A stretch of 64,000 nucleotides of DNA from Chitinophaga agri. Lineage in GTDB: Bacteria; Bacteroidota; Bacteroidia; Chitinophagales; Chitinophagaceae. Numbering within the stretch: position 1 is the first letter of the stretch; each line of letters starts with the position of its first letter. The DNA is taken from positions 1,364,001 to 1,428,000 of the forward strand of contig NZ_CP048113.1 of assembly GCF_010093065.1 (NCBI RefSeq). Direction: 5' to 3'. Positions 25,095 through 34,087 of this stretch are shown here, piece by piece. The notes beneath the pieces were generated by a model. The model saw only the letters and a program-made list of their open reading frames with translations, had not been told where the DNA came from and did no database searches. The translations under genes were made by a program, and so were the position numbers.

Positions 25095-28000
25095 TTATTG
25101 TTGTGTCTCTGGAATGATGATATGGAAGGCTGCCCCCTGATGTTCCACACCAAATGCCTGAATATCACCATTATGAATATCCATGATCTTACGGCAGAGG
25201 GCGAGACCGATACCTGTCCCTTCAAATTTTTCCTTCTGGTTCAGTCGCTGGAAGATGACAAATAGTTTATCCGCATACGTCTGGTTAAACCCGATCCCAT
25301 TGTCAGCCACAATGATCCTGAAATAGGATGGTCCTTTGGAGAGCGAAGGCAGGTCGCTCATCTCAGCGTCAGAGATCTTATGCGCTGTTATAGTGATACG
25401 GCATGCTGCGTTCGGACGGGAGAACTTCAGGGCATTACCGATCAGGTTATAGAACAACTGGTTCATCTGTAGCGGTACCGCATCGATGACAGGCAGCTCG
25501 TTGATATCAATGATGGCGTTCTTGTCTTTTACGAGGAGTTCGAAGTCTTCGATAACATTAGCCACGATCTGATTCAGGTCTACCGGCAGGAAGGCATTCT
25601 CACCCAGTTCGAGACGGGAGTAGGCGATCAGATCCCTGATGAGGTCCGACATGCGGATAGCGGACTGTTTCACCTTTCTGAGATACTGCGCCGTGTCGAT
25701 CTTACTGGGCGTACCGGGTTTCACGCTCTCCAGCATGTCGGCAAACAGCCGGATCTTTCTGAGCGGTTCCTGCAGGTCGTGGGAGGTGATGAATACGAAC
25801 TGTTCCAGTTCATGGTTCCTTTTGGACAGGTTGATATTGGCATCTTCCAGTGCGATGGTCCTCTCCCGCACTTTTCTTTCCAGCGCATCTTCCACCATCT
25901 TCTGATCATCGATATCTGTGCAGGCGCCGATAAATCCGACAAATTCATCCTGCGAATTAAACCTTGGGATACCCGAGCATGCCAGCCAGTGATAGGTACC
26001 ATCGTGACGTTTCAGGCGGAATTCCGCATAGAAATTTTTCCTGTCGCGGGAAGAGCGGCTGAAGTTGATCTTCCACTTATCGATATCCTCCGGGTGCATG
26101 ATGTCATACCAGCCGTTATCTTTATTTCTATCCAGCCCTCGTCCGGTATACTTCTGCCATGCCTTGTTAAAAAAGGAGAAGGAACCGTCTTTCTCTGCGA
26201 TCCAGATCATGGCAGGTGCGGTGTCGGCGATCATTCTGAAGTAGGCTTCACTTTGCTGCAGGTGGAGTTGTGCCTGTTTACGTTCCGTGATATCGGCAGT
26301 GACACCGATCATCTTTTTTACAGAACCATCTTCTTCATAGACACCCTGCCCGGTCGCTGCGATCCAGTGAACAGAATTGTCCGGCCAGCGGATACGGTAT
26401 TCCTCTACGTAGAGTGAGCGGTTATTCAATGCATATTGCATTGCTTCCTCTGCGCGCTGGGCATCTTCCGGTAGTATGAGTGCCAGCAGCTTTTCCTGCG
26501 TGAAATTAGACTGGGGAGAAAGGCCGAAGTTACTCCTGAACTGATCGTTCCCGTTGATGATACCGGTGGCCAGTTCCAGTTCCCAGGAACCAAGACGACC
26601 GGTCTGAAGGGCGAAGTTCAGGCGGTTATTGACATCCTGCAGATGTTTTTCGGCCAGTTTACTTTCTGTGATATCGGTCACTACGCCCAGTACACGGATG
26701 GCGTTGCCATGGGCATCGAAGAATACCTGCGCCTTACAGGAGACCCAGGTCATCTTGTCATCTGCAAGGTTGATCCTGAACTCGATATTGATCTGTCCAT
26801 TGTCCTTACCGGCCAGTGCTGCATGGATACGGGCCTGTACCGCAGGTACATCAGCAGGAAGAATTTCTTTAATAAAACTGTCAAACTCCAGCGGAGTGGT
26901 TGACGTGATCCCAAACAGTTCACGGCTTCTGTCCGACAGCAGGAGTTCCTTTGAGATCGGGTTAAAGTCCCATGTACCGGTGCGGGTGCCTTCCAGTGCT
27001 AAGCGCAAACGCTCTTCGTTCGTGCGCACCAGTTCCTGTTTACGGGCGATGCGTTCTCTCGCTTCTCTTACTTCTGTGATATCTTCTATAGCGATAAGGA
27101 TCAGTTCTTCTTTCAGGTCCTGTGAAGTGATCAGTTGCCCGTTCATCATGATGGTGCGTGGACCATTGGCAGGAGATTTATATGTCAGCTCATAATTAGA
27201 GAACGGCGTTCTCGAGGTCATGAGGTTCTCCATCAATGACCGGAGATCGGAGGTATTCCATTGTTTATTTCCCAGTTCGTACAGGAGTTTGCCTTCCGTC
27301 TCCTTCCGTTCCATTTTAAATGCGCGGTAGAAGGAGGCGTTGGCGCTGACCACACGGATATTGGTATCAAGGATCAGCAGCGATTCATGTACGGTATTGA
27401 CAATGGACTCCGCATAGAGACGGGCATTATTGAGCTGATTGTTACGTTCCAGCAGGTCGTTGTTACGGGTACTCAGTTCGTCGTTGATGACCTGTAATTC
27501 TTCCTGGGAGACTTCGAGTTCTTCATTAAGACTTTTCAGCTCCTCATTGGCTGACTGCAGTTCTTCATTGGTGGCCTCGTAAGCTTCCGCGACAGCGCGG
27601 AGCTCTTCTTTATACCGCTGCACTTCTTTCTCCAGCTGGAAGATGCGGAGGTTCTTTTCATCAGCGGTCTCCGCCATGTCTACCCTGCGGGGTACCAGCT
27701 CACCAGCGGCGACTTCATTTGGCTGGTTATTGAAGATAACGAGGTAATAATTTTCATGCAGGTTGCTGATCGGCACGATCTCAAATGAAACGCCTAATAA
27801 GCCGCCAGCCGTAGTAATGGTCAGGCCCTCCTTACGAACATTCCTCCTGGTGGACTGTGCCTGACTGAGGGCGCTCCGGAGACTATGCACAAGATCTCTG
27901 TGGGCGAGCTTGAGGATGTTCAGACTGGCTTTACCAGGTCCATGTTCGAAGAACTGCATGGTAACACCTCTGAATTCGATGATGTCTAGTTTTTCATTAA

Positions 28001-29006
28001 GCAACACTGCTGACGGTGCATACATCGAAAGTATAATACTGTCGGCCGCTTTCTGTGCATCTACATTGTCATCCCTCTCCTGGTCGAAGCTTGGTGTCAT
28101 ATGCTTTATTTTTTTATTAGTCGGGAACGCATTCCTCAGCGTCCATTTATCTACATTCTTTTTAAGATAGATCTTTGTTTTCTTTGAGGGCATCTCAAAG
28201 AGATCGGGAGATCTGTTGGTTTCGGACTTACCCAGCCAGAGGAAGCCGCGGTCGGTCAGTGCGTAATTAAAGATGCTGAGCATTTTCTTCTGCAGCACCG
28301 GCTGCATATAAATGAGCACATTCCTGCAACTGATCAGATTGAGCTTCGCGAAAGGCGGGTCTGTCAGCATGTTGTGACAGGCGAATACGCAGGCATCCCT
28401 GATGATCCCGGAGATCTCATATCCCTGCTCTACTTCTATAAAGAAACGTTCCAGTCGCTCGGGGGATACACCGGCTACCTGTGTGCTGGAATATACGGCC
28501 TTACGGGCAGTAGCAATAACAGCCTCAGAAAGGTCAGTAGCGAAGATCTTCACCTTACTGGCAAAATTTTCGTCCCCCATCAGTTCATAGAGGCACATGG
28601 CGAGAGAATACGCTTCCTCACCGGTGGCGCAACCGGCGACCCATATACGTACCTGTTCCTCCTTTTCACGGGATTGTCTGACTACCTGTGGCAATATGAA
28701 CCTGAGCAGATATTCGAAGCTGCCTTCGTCCCTGAAAAAAGAGGATACGTGGATCAGCAGGTCCGCATAAACGACATTCTGCTCGTTCTCACTATCTTTT
28801 ATGAACGTTAGATATTCCTCAAATCTGTGAACATTGACAAGTGACATTCTTCGCTGAAGCCTTCTGGTGATGGTGGAAATCTTATATTGCAGAAAGTCCA
28901 CTCCTGAAAACTCGGATAAGATCGTCAATATGCTTTTTAATGCTGCATTGGGTATAGAACCAGATCGCCTTCTGTTCAACTCCCCTTCAGAATGTGTATC
29001 TGGCAT
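25095..29006 (-). CDS. CheR methyltransferase-PAS-histidine kinase hybrid
   Basis: A 1,303-residue soluble signalling protein. Residues about 20-290 are a CheR-type SAM methyltransferase (TITRRLQRRM, VSSFFRDEGSFEYL, VRIWVAGCATGEEAYSLAM as the SAM loop, SCRNVLIYM). A long coiled coil at about 455-540 is made of NEELQSANEELKSLNEELEVSQEEL-type heptads. About four PAS/PAC sensor domains follow (550-1045). HisKA has its phospho-His in FITSHDLQEPLRKI, and a HATPase domain has NLIGNALKFS, DNGIGF and GTGIGLALCRKI. No receiver or membrane segment is present. CheB is encoded just upstream (78 bp) rather than fused, so this is a split form of the common CheB-CheR-PAS-kinase hybrid. Confidence 0.95.
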   Translation of the reverse strand: MPDTHSEGELNRRRSGSIPNAALKSILTILSEFSGVDFLQYKISTITRRLQRRMSLVNVHRFEEYLTFIKDSENEQNVVYADLLIHVSSFFRDEGSFEYLLRFILPQVVRQSREKEEQVRIWVAGCATGEEAYSLAMCLYELMGDENFASKVKIFATDLSEAVIATARKAVYSSTQVAGVSPERLERFFIEVEQGYEISGIIRDACVFACHNMLTDPPFAKLNLISCRNVLIYMQPVLQKKMLSIFNYALTDRGFLWLGKSETNRSPDLFEMPSKKTKIYLKKNVDKWTLRNAFPTNKKIKHMTPSFDQERDDNVDAQKAADSIILSMYAPSAVLLNEKLDIIEFRGVTMQFFEHGPGKASLNILKLAHRDLVHSLRSALSQAQSTRRNVRKEGLTITTAGGLLGVSFEIVPISNLHENYYLVIFNNQPNEVAAGELVPRRVDMAETADEKNLRIFQLEKEVQRYKEELRAVAEAYEATNEELQSANEELKSLNEELEVSQEELQVINDELSTRNNDLLERNNQLNNARLYAESIVNTVHESLLILDTNIRVVSANASFYRAFKMERKETEGKLLYELGNKQWNTSDLRSLMENLMTSRTPFSNYELTYKSPANGPRTIMMNGQLITSQDLKEELILIAIEDITEVREARERIARKQELVRTNEERLRLALEGTRTGTWDFNPISKELLLSDRSRELFGITSTTPLEFDSFIKEILPADVPAVQARIHAALAGKDNGQINIEFRINLADDKMTWVSCKAQVFFDAHGNAIRVLGVVTDITESKLAEKHLQDVNNRLNFALQTGRLGSWELELATGIINGNDQFRSNFGLSPQSNFTQEKLLALILPEDAQRAEEAMQYALNNRSLYVEEYRIRWPDNSVHWIAATGQGVYEEDGSVKKMIGVTADITERKQAQLHLQQSEAYFRMIADTAPAMIWIAEKDGSFSFFNKAWQKYTGRGLDRNKDNGWYDIMHPEDIDKWKINFSRSSRDRKNFYAEFRLKRHDGTYHWLACSGIPRFNSQDEFVGFIGACTDIDDQKMVEDALERKVRERTIALEDANINLSKRNHELEQFVFITSHDLQEPLRKIRLFADMLESVKPGTPSKIDTAQYLRKVKQSAIRMSDLIRDLIAYSRLELGENAFLPVDLNQIVANVIEDFELLVKDKNAIIDINELPVIDAVPLQMNQLFYNLIGNALKFSRPNAACRITITAHKISDAEMSDLPSLSKGPSYFRIIVADNGIGFNQTYADKLFVIFQRLNQKEKFEGTGIGLALCRKIMDIHNGDIQAFGVEHQGAAFHIIIPETQQ

Positions 29007-29084
29007 ACAAACAGCTTTAGTTCGTGTCTGGTTTTATTCTTCCTACACTATTAGGACTGCTAAAGATAATATATAAAAATTAAA

Positions 29085-29687
29085 TCAACTCAACTCCTGT
29101 TGCTGATAGCTACCGAGGTATCTCATCAGGAAACGGGCGATATCCCCGGGAGGCAGTATGGCGTGCGGATCATCTTTATTGATGGCCATCTGAGGCAGGC
29201 GGTTAAATTCGGTAGTAGCCGGATCCTGCACCATTACCAGTCCATTGTAGTCTTCTATTGCCTTAATGCCCTCGATCCCGTCTACACCCATCCCGGAAAG
29301 GATAACACCAATAGCGTTCTCCTGAAACGCATTGGCCATGGAATGAAAAAAAATATCGATAGAACGATTAATGATTTCAGTAGCGTAACGCTGTCTGACT
29401 TTGAGACAGCCATTCTCCGTGGTCATCATTTTGCCTTCTATGAGGACATACACATGGTCAGGTTCCATTTGCATGTCAGTCTCTACCCGGTGAACGGGCA
29501 TATGGGTATATCTGCTTAAAATACTACCGAAGCGACTTTTGTATTCGGGCGTGAGATGTGGTATGACCACGTAGGCAACACCTGTTTTTTCCACGACTTG
29601 TTGAAAAAACTCACACACCGATTCCAACCCGCCAGCCGAGCAGCCAATGCCAACGCAGAAAGCCGGTTGTGATCTAATGATTTCCAT
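29085..29687 (-). CDS. CheB-type methylesterase domain protein, stand-alone
   Basis: A 200-residue protein equal to the catalytic domain of CheB methylesterase, without a receiver domain. The Ser-His-Asp triad is visible: Ser17 in GIGCSAGGLE, His44 in VVIPHLTP and Asp136 in LSGMGVDGIEG. CheB domains remove methyl groups from glutamates of chemoreceptors. It is followed after 78 bp by the CheR-PAS-kinase gene on the same strand, and the two very likely form one signalling module. I see no chemoreceptor or CheA/CheW nearby, so the methylated target may not be a classical chemoreceptor. Confidence 0.93.
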   Translation of the reverse strand: MEIIRSQPAFCVGIGCSAGGLESVCEFFQQVVEKTGVAYVVIPHLTPEYKSRFGSILSRYTHMPVHRVETDMQMEPDHVYVLIEGKMMTTENGCLKVRQRYATEIINRSIDIFFHSMANAFQENAIGVILSGMGVDGIEGIKAIEDYNGLVMVQDPATTEFNRLPQMAINKDDPHAILPPGDIARFLMRYLGSYQQQELS

Positions 29688-29796
29688 ATGTTGTGCAATT
29701 TATCGGACGAAAACAGTGATTTCCTAAAAGCAACCTCGTCAAATATCAGGCCACGTGAATGGATCGCTTCGAATCGACTTACTGCAGTTCTTCCGC

Positions 29797-29831
29797 AAAA
29801 AAAAAGGATGGTACACTTTCATGCACCATCC
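29797..29831 (-). terminator. Strong terminator of the LURP-one-like gene
   Basis: GGATGGTGCA/TGTACCATCC arms with a 6-nt loop, followed on the minus strand by nine Ts (29797-29805). It starts about 20 bp after the stop at 29852. Confidence 0.93.
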
Positions 29832-29851
29832 CCTTACAGCTATCTTCGCTG

Positions 29852-30454
29852 TTATTTAGACTCTTTCAGCACCATGTCAATGGTGATAGCGCCTGCAACG
29901 ATCGCCATTTTATTCAGGTCTTCCGGACACTCCTGCGCGATTGTCACACGGTATTTGTCAGCAGTAGTGAACACTTCCTTGAACGCACCCGCCCATTTCT
30001 TGGTGATAGCGCCCAGTTCCCTGTCATTCTTATCTACTATCTTGAAATTCCATGCTTTCCAGTCACCCTTGATCTCTGCCAGTACTTCGTTATTGGCATC
30101 GAGGATATGAAACAGGGGTTTCATGAATTTAAACTTCTGTTTGATACCACCAACAGGCACACCATTCATATCACGGATCTCGATTTTGGACATCCAGAAT
30201 GTCCAGCCACGGTGGATAGAGGCAACAACCTGCTCATTGGCATCTGCAATATTCAGGGTGAACGGAAATATTGCCTTGCTGAGAAAAAGACGGAGGAATT
30301 TGTGGAACAGCGGCACTTCCTGGCGGATGTTACCTATCTGCTGACCATCCTGATTAAATACTTTATAGGCGTTCGCAAATTTCAGCAAACCCACCTTTTC
30401 ATCAATGAAGAAATCGTCGTACTGAAAAAACTCGGGTAATTTCGTTTGTCCCAT
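29852..30454 (-). CDS. LURP-one-related / phospholipid-scramblase-like protein
   Basis: A 200-residue cytosolic protein that looks like the Tubby-like fold of the LURP-one/scramblase clan: FFIDEKVGLLKFANAYKVFNQDGQQIG, repeated 'x-D-x-x-x-x-x-V/L-A-x-I' strand pairs (ADANEQVVASIHRG, LDANNEVLAEIKGDW, VDKNDRELGAITKKW) and a C-terminal helix (KMAIVAGAITIDMVL) typical of the fold. Function in bacteria is not established. I start at ATG 30454; a longer frame to 30562 would need GTG, and the -7 box at 30487-30494 lies inside it. Single gene, divergent from a 43-codon gene. Confidence 0.78.
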   Translation of the reverse strand: MGQTKLPEFFQYDDFFIDEKVGLLKFANAYKVFNQDGQQIGNIRQEVPLFHKFLRLFLSKAIFPFTLNIADANEQVVASIHRGWTFWMSKIEIRDMNGVPVGGIKQKFKFMKPLFHILDANNEVLAEIKGDWKAWNFKIVDKNDRELGAITKKWAGAFKEVFTTADKYRVTIAQECPEDLNKMAIVAGAITIDMVLKESK

Positions 30455-30486
30455 TAGGTTTATCAAGTTCTGGTTATAGAATGGCG

Positions 30487-30494
30487 CAAATATA
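30487..30494 (-). promoter_or_regulatory. -7 box fixing the start of the LURP-one-like gene
   Basis: TATATTTG on the minus strand is an exact match 32 bp before the ATG at 30454, with TTGATA about 20 bp further upstream. It argues against the longer GTG start. Confidence 0.6.
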
Positions 30495-30603
30495 TACAAA
30501 AAAGTATGAATATCAACAGCTTTAAGAAATCTGTTCAATTGATATTTCGGGAACGTCCGCACATTCCTTAAATTGCAGTAAGCAGCACCGATTTATCAAG
30601 ACT

Positions 30604-30735
30604 ATGGAAAAACGCGCTACCCCATCCGGACCCAAGCTACGCTTATGGCTAAAACGTATAGGCTTCTGGGGATTTATCTTCTTCCTGGTGAAGGGCCTTG
30701 CATGGCTGATCCTGGGCTACTATCTTATGAAGTAA
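30604..30735 (+). CDS. 43-residue single-span membrane protein
   Basis: ATG 30604 to TAA 30733-30735. The N-terminus is basic (MEKRATPSGPKLRLWLKR) and is followed by one hydrophobic segment of about 20 residues starting IGFWGFIFFLVKGLAW. The pattern 'RIGFWGFxFFLxKGLxWL' with a Lys inside the membrane span resembles short conserved proteins I recall from Bacteroidota and other groups, none with a known role. TAAATTGC at 30569-30576 is a near-consensus -7 box 28 bp upstream. The stop is 9 bp from the convergent CocE-like gene. Shortness limits certainty. Confidence 0.6.
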   Translation: MEKRATPSGPKLRLWLKRIGFWGFIFFLVKGLAWLILGYYLMK

Positions 30736-30744
30736 CGCCCCCGG

Positions 30745-32469
30745 CTACATGACAGGTATATTGATATGAGATTCCGGGTAAAAACGCAATTCGTGCATCA
30801 GGGCATCCAGTAAAGTCTGCTGACTTACATCTTTCGCTGCGCCGTAATTTTTCTGCCAGTAAAGATTGGCGGCCGGGCTAATGGTCATTACAATACGACT
30901 ACCTTTCCGGATCTGCTTACACATCCAGGCCCCTTCTTTCAATGTAATATGATAGATCTCGTTCTCCTTCCAGTAGCTTGGCTTCGCCTTATCAATACTG
31001 AGCGACAGCCGTTGCGCAGTATGTGCCAGCGGCCAGCGTTTACCTTCACTGTCCACCTCCCACCAGCTGAGCATCAGGTCCGCATCGGGCGTGCCGGATG
31101 ACATCCAGAGTTCTGCACTGATACTCCCATTCAGGATCAGGTCCTTATCGAATGGCGGTGTGGCAAGTGTGATCAGCTGTTTCCTGCTGAACATGGCTTC
31201 TGTAATAACAGCGCTGTTGGCGTCATAGATGGTCAGTGTATCGTCAGCCGTATCTGCCGCATCGAAAGAGAACACCAGTGGTTTCCTCCCCCCTCTTTTC
31301 CTTTTTGTCATGGTCTCTTCAGGTTTGGCTGGCAGATAGAAAGACAGGGTATCCGTGTTCATCTTTTCCACTGAAGGGAAGTAATGCCACTTATTCTCTC
31401 CCATTGCAAAAACAGCGATCCGGTCCCGCAGAAAGGCCGGTTTCGGGCCACCTTTCAGGGTATAGTTAAACCAATCCAGCACCAGCTGCTTCTGGTCTAC
31501 CATGGCTGCCTTATCGATAATATAGGGGGCAATCGTGTCCCTGCGTTTACCACCCTGTCCGCCGCCATGGTCGAACGGCCCGATGAAAAGATAATGATCC
31601 TTCAGGGCCGCGGCGGTGCCGTAGGTATGATGTGCATTGTAATAATAGATCGCCCCGCGCTGGTCGTCATCAAAGAAACCGGTGGTAGAGAGGATAGGAA
31701 TATTGATACGGGCAAATTCCTCCGGGGTCGGCGTCATTTTCTGCCAATAGTCATCATTACCCGGATGCATGATCCATCGCTGGAAGATGGTATCCATGCC
31801 GCTTCCCTCCAGGGAGTCGAGCGCACTGAAAGGCAAGCCTCTCAGCAGGTACTCTTTATTCAGAGAACTCCATTTTTCCTGATCAAAGAACGTAGCATCA
31901 TCGAGATAATGGTTATTACGTACGTATTTCAGCCATTGCAGCATGTAGGTCAGAAAGATGCCACCAGGATTGGGATAATCTACCCCTGGCCCTACGGCAA
32001 CCTGCGGCACGATGGTCCTGAGTGCAGGGTGTATATTTTTAACAGTGGCCCACTGGGCAAAGCCCAGGTACGATCCCCCGTACATGCCGATCTTACCGTT
32101 ACACCAGGGTTGCTTACTGATCCAGTCGATCGCCTCGTAGTTGTCAGCCGCATCATTCTCCATCGGATAAAAACTACCACCGGAACGGGATTTGCCCCTG
32201 TTATATACGAAGACACCTGCGTACCCGCTATCTGCCACATACTGCGCCCTGATCGTGTCGGATTTTGACGGATAACAGTTGGCCCTCAATACGACAGGCA
32301 AAGGCAGCGCAGCACCTTCCTGGTACAGCAGCATACAGCTTAGGACAGTACCATCTTTCAGCGGTATCTCCAGGGTACTGTCAATCACATATCGTTTGGA
32401 CTGCGCGGAAAGCAGGCTGCTAAATAAGAGCAAAAAGGTCAGTAGGATTATTACAGGGTTCTTTCGCAT
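30745..32469 (-). CDS. CocE/NonD-family alpha/beta hydrolase, exported
   Basis: A 574-residue protein with a signal peptide (VIILLTFLLLFSSLLSA). It belongs to the X-Pro dipeptidyl-peptidase/cocaine-esterase family (S15-like). The alpha/beta hydrolase core has the nucleophile Ser133 in GMYGGSYLGF, a probable acid in TTGFFDDDQRG and His in GPFDHGGGQGG. A C-terminal jelly-roll domain (about 400-574: LILNGSISAELWMSSGTPDADLMLSWWEVD) is the family's usual tail. Members cut acyl esters or N-acyl bonds; the natural substrate here is unknown. It is convergent with the 43-codon gene, and no co-operonic neighbour is seen. Confidence 0.93.
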   Translation of the reverse strand: MRKNPVIILLTFLLLFSSLLSAQSKRYVIDSTLEIPLKDGTVLSCMLLYQEGAALPLPVVLRANCYPSKSDTIRAQYVADSGYAGVFVYNRGKSRSGGSFYPMENDAADNYEAIDWISKQPWCNGKIGMYGGSYLGFAQWATVKNIHPALRTIVPQVAVGPGVDYPNPGGIFLTYMLQWLKYVRNNHYLDDATFFDQEKWSSLNKEYLLRGLPFSALDSLEGSGMDTIFQRWIMHPGNDDYWQKMTPTPEEFARINIPILSTTGFFDDDQRGAIYYYNAHHTYGTAAALKDHYLFIGPFDHGGGQGGKRRDTIAPYIIDKAAMVDQKQLVLDWFNYTLKGGPKPAFLRDRIAVFAMGENKWHYFPSVEKMNTDTLSFYLPAKPEETMTKRKRGGRKPLVFSFDAADTADDTLTIYDANSAVITEAMFSRKQLITLATPPFDKDLILNGSISAELWMSSGTPDADLMLSWWEVDSEGKRWPLAHTAQRLSLSIDKAKPSYWKENEIYHITLKEGAWMCKQIRKGSRIVMTISPAANLYWQKNYGAAKDVSQQTLLDALMHELRFYPESHINIPVM

Positions 32470-32620
32470 GGTGTTGATCCGGGTTAAGGGTACACCAATA
32501 TAATAAAAATAAGAGAAGTGTCATACTTTCCAGTAACAAGAGCTGATCCTGTGCAGGAAGGTCAGAGGGTTCGCCTTATCCGTGTGGTAGTGCCTGCCAG
32601 GCGGAACTACCCGGAGACAC

Positions 32621-32652
32621 AATGTGGGCCGGCCAAAAGACCAGCCCCATTC
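32621..32652 (-). terminator. Possible hairpin downstream of the COG0523 gene
   Basis: On the minus strand AATGGGGCTGG and CCGGCCCACATT can pair with one bulge. It lies about 25 bp after the stop at 32677 and has no T-tract. A second hairpin (GGTAGT...ACTACC) lies at 32586-32611. Confidence 0.35.
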
Positions 32653-32676
32653 CGTTTATGATATCTGTCAGGTTGC

Positions 32677-33876
32677 TTAAAGCGGGAACTCGTCGTTAAA
32701 GATGTCCCCACGTTCCATCATTGCAATCTCTGAGTCATTACACAGACAATCTTCGAGTTCCCTTACGATAGTATTTTTGTCCAGTTCGCGTCCAATGATC
32801 ACCAGTTCATTCTGACGATCGCCAAAATGTTTATCCCATCTTTTTTCGATTTCTTCTTTATTATCCAGAAAAGAGAGGTAGCTGATCCTGTCTTTATAAG
32901 GCATACTGGCCCACCACATACCCGCACGTTCTGCCCGTAAACTACCACCCGCCTGACTCCAGTTCAATGCATCATCTTTACGGGATGCGAGCCAGAAGAG
33001 GCCTTTACTACGGATGATATTTGCATGCCATTGCTCATTCAGATAATGCCAGAAACGTCCCGGGTGAAAAGGCCGGCGGCTGCGGTACACAAAGCTGCTG
33101 ATGCCATATTCTTCCGTTTCCGGCGTATGGTGAGGTTTGTTTAGTTCTTCTATCCATCCGGCCTGCTGACTGGTCACTTCAAAGTCAAAGAGGCCGGTAT
33201 TAAGAATGCCATGCAGATCCACCCTTCCGAATGCCGACGTGATAATACGGGCGCCGGTATTCATTTTCCGAATGACAGCCTGCAGCATACCCAGTTCTGC
33301 TGCTTTGATCAGATCAGTTTTATTGAGGATGATGACATTCGCAAATTCGATCTGGTCAGTTAACAGATTAACGATCGTCCTGCTATCCCCTTCCATATCG
33401 GTGAGTTGCCTCTCCTGCAGTGTCTCTATACTGCTGAAGTCACGGATAAAGTTGAATGCATCGACCACGGTGACCAGGGTGTCTAACCGGGATAGTTTAC
33501 TGAGATCGGTGCCGGTTGCTTCATCCTGATAGGTGAATGTCTGCGCTACGGGTAATGGTTCACTGATGCCGGAGCTCTCTATCAGCAGGTAATCAAAACG
33601 GCGCTCCCCTGCCAGGCGTTCTACTTCCAGGAGCAGGTCTTCACGTAACGTACAACAGATACACCCGTTACTCATTTCTACCAGTTTTTCCTCCGTTCGG
33701 TGAAGCGTATGTTCGTTTTTAACCAGCTGCGCATCCACATTTACTTCGCTCATATCATTGACGATGACAGCTACGCGCATGCCCTGTTTGTTGTGCAGGA
33801 CATGATTAAGCAAAGTCGTCTTACCGGCGCCGAGAAAGCCACTCAGCACCGTAACAGGTAATCTGTTCGTTGTCAT
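32677..33876 (-). CDS. COG0523 (CobW/G3E) metal-handling GTPase
   Basis: A 399-residue P-loop GTPase of the COG0523 family, whose members act as metallochaperones or metal insertases, many linked to zinc shortage. Walker [10 protein letters not shown] is at residues 13-21, the metal-binding C72-I-C74-C75 in SNGCICCTL, the SSGISEP switch, and NKTDLI for guanine. The C-terminal CobW domain includes [11 protein letters not shown] and [12 protein letters not shown] His/Glu stretch ([10 protein letters not shown]) could also bind metal. I start at ATG 33876, as relatives begin close to LPVTVLSGF. The longer frame uses GTG. A palindromic operator overlaps the -7 box about 100 bp upstream. Confidence 0.93.
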   Translation of the reverse strand: MTTNRLPVTVLSGFLGAGKTTLLNHVLHNKQGMRVAVIVNDMSEVNVDAQLVKNEHTLHRTEEKLVEMSNGCICCTLREDLLLEVERLAGERRFDYLLIESSGISEPLPVAQTFTYQDEATGTDLSKLSRLDTLVTVVDAFNFIRDFSSIETLQERQLTDMEGDSRTIVNLLTDQIEFANVIILNKTDLIKAAELGMLQAVIRKMNTGARIITSAFGRVDLHGILNTGLFDFEVTSQQAGWIEELNKPHHTPETEEYGISSFVYRSRRPFHPGRFWHYLNEQWHANIIRSKGLFWLASRKDDALNWSQAGGSLRAERAGMWWASMPYKDRISYLSFLDNKEEIEKRWDKHFGDRQNELVIIGRELDKNTIVRELEDCLCNDSEIAMMERGDIFNDEFPL

Positions 33877-33959
33877 ATTTATAGTTATTACAAAAAAGGG
33901 CCGTACCGGCCAAAAGGCCGATGGCAGCGGATAGCGGCATGTTTTATACCGCACATATT

Positions 33960-33983
33960 ATTTGCATCAATGTTGCAAATGTA
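33960..33983 (-). promoter_or_regulatory. Palindromic operator overlapping a -7 box; candidate Zur/Fur-type site
   Basis: A 21-bp palindrome at 33960-33980 has outer arms ATTTGCA/TGCAAAT and inner CA/TG, 18 of 21 positions symmetric. On the minus strand TACATTTG (33976-33983) is an exact -7 box that overlaps it, so a bound repressor would block the promoter. COG0523 genes are often under zinc control, hence a Zur-type site is the first guess. The divergent subtilase gene at 34088 could share it. Confidence 0.6.
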
Positions 33984-34087
33984 TAGCATTTTAAGATAAA
34001 ACCAAATGCCTGAAATGATTTGTTATCCTCGGGAAAAAATCGTAAATTATAGACGCATGTTATTGTTAACCACAAAAACCAAAATAT

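Noticed and set aside
31384..32268. 294-codon + strand frame
   Set aside because: Antisense to the CocE/NonD hydrolase, whose catalytic motifs and signal peptide are intact.
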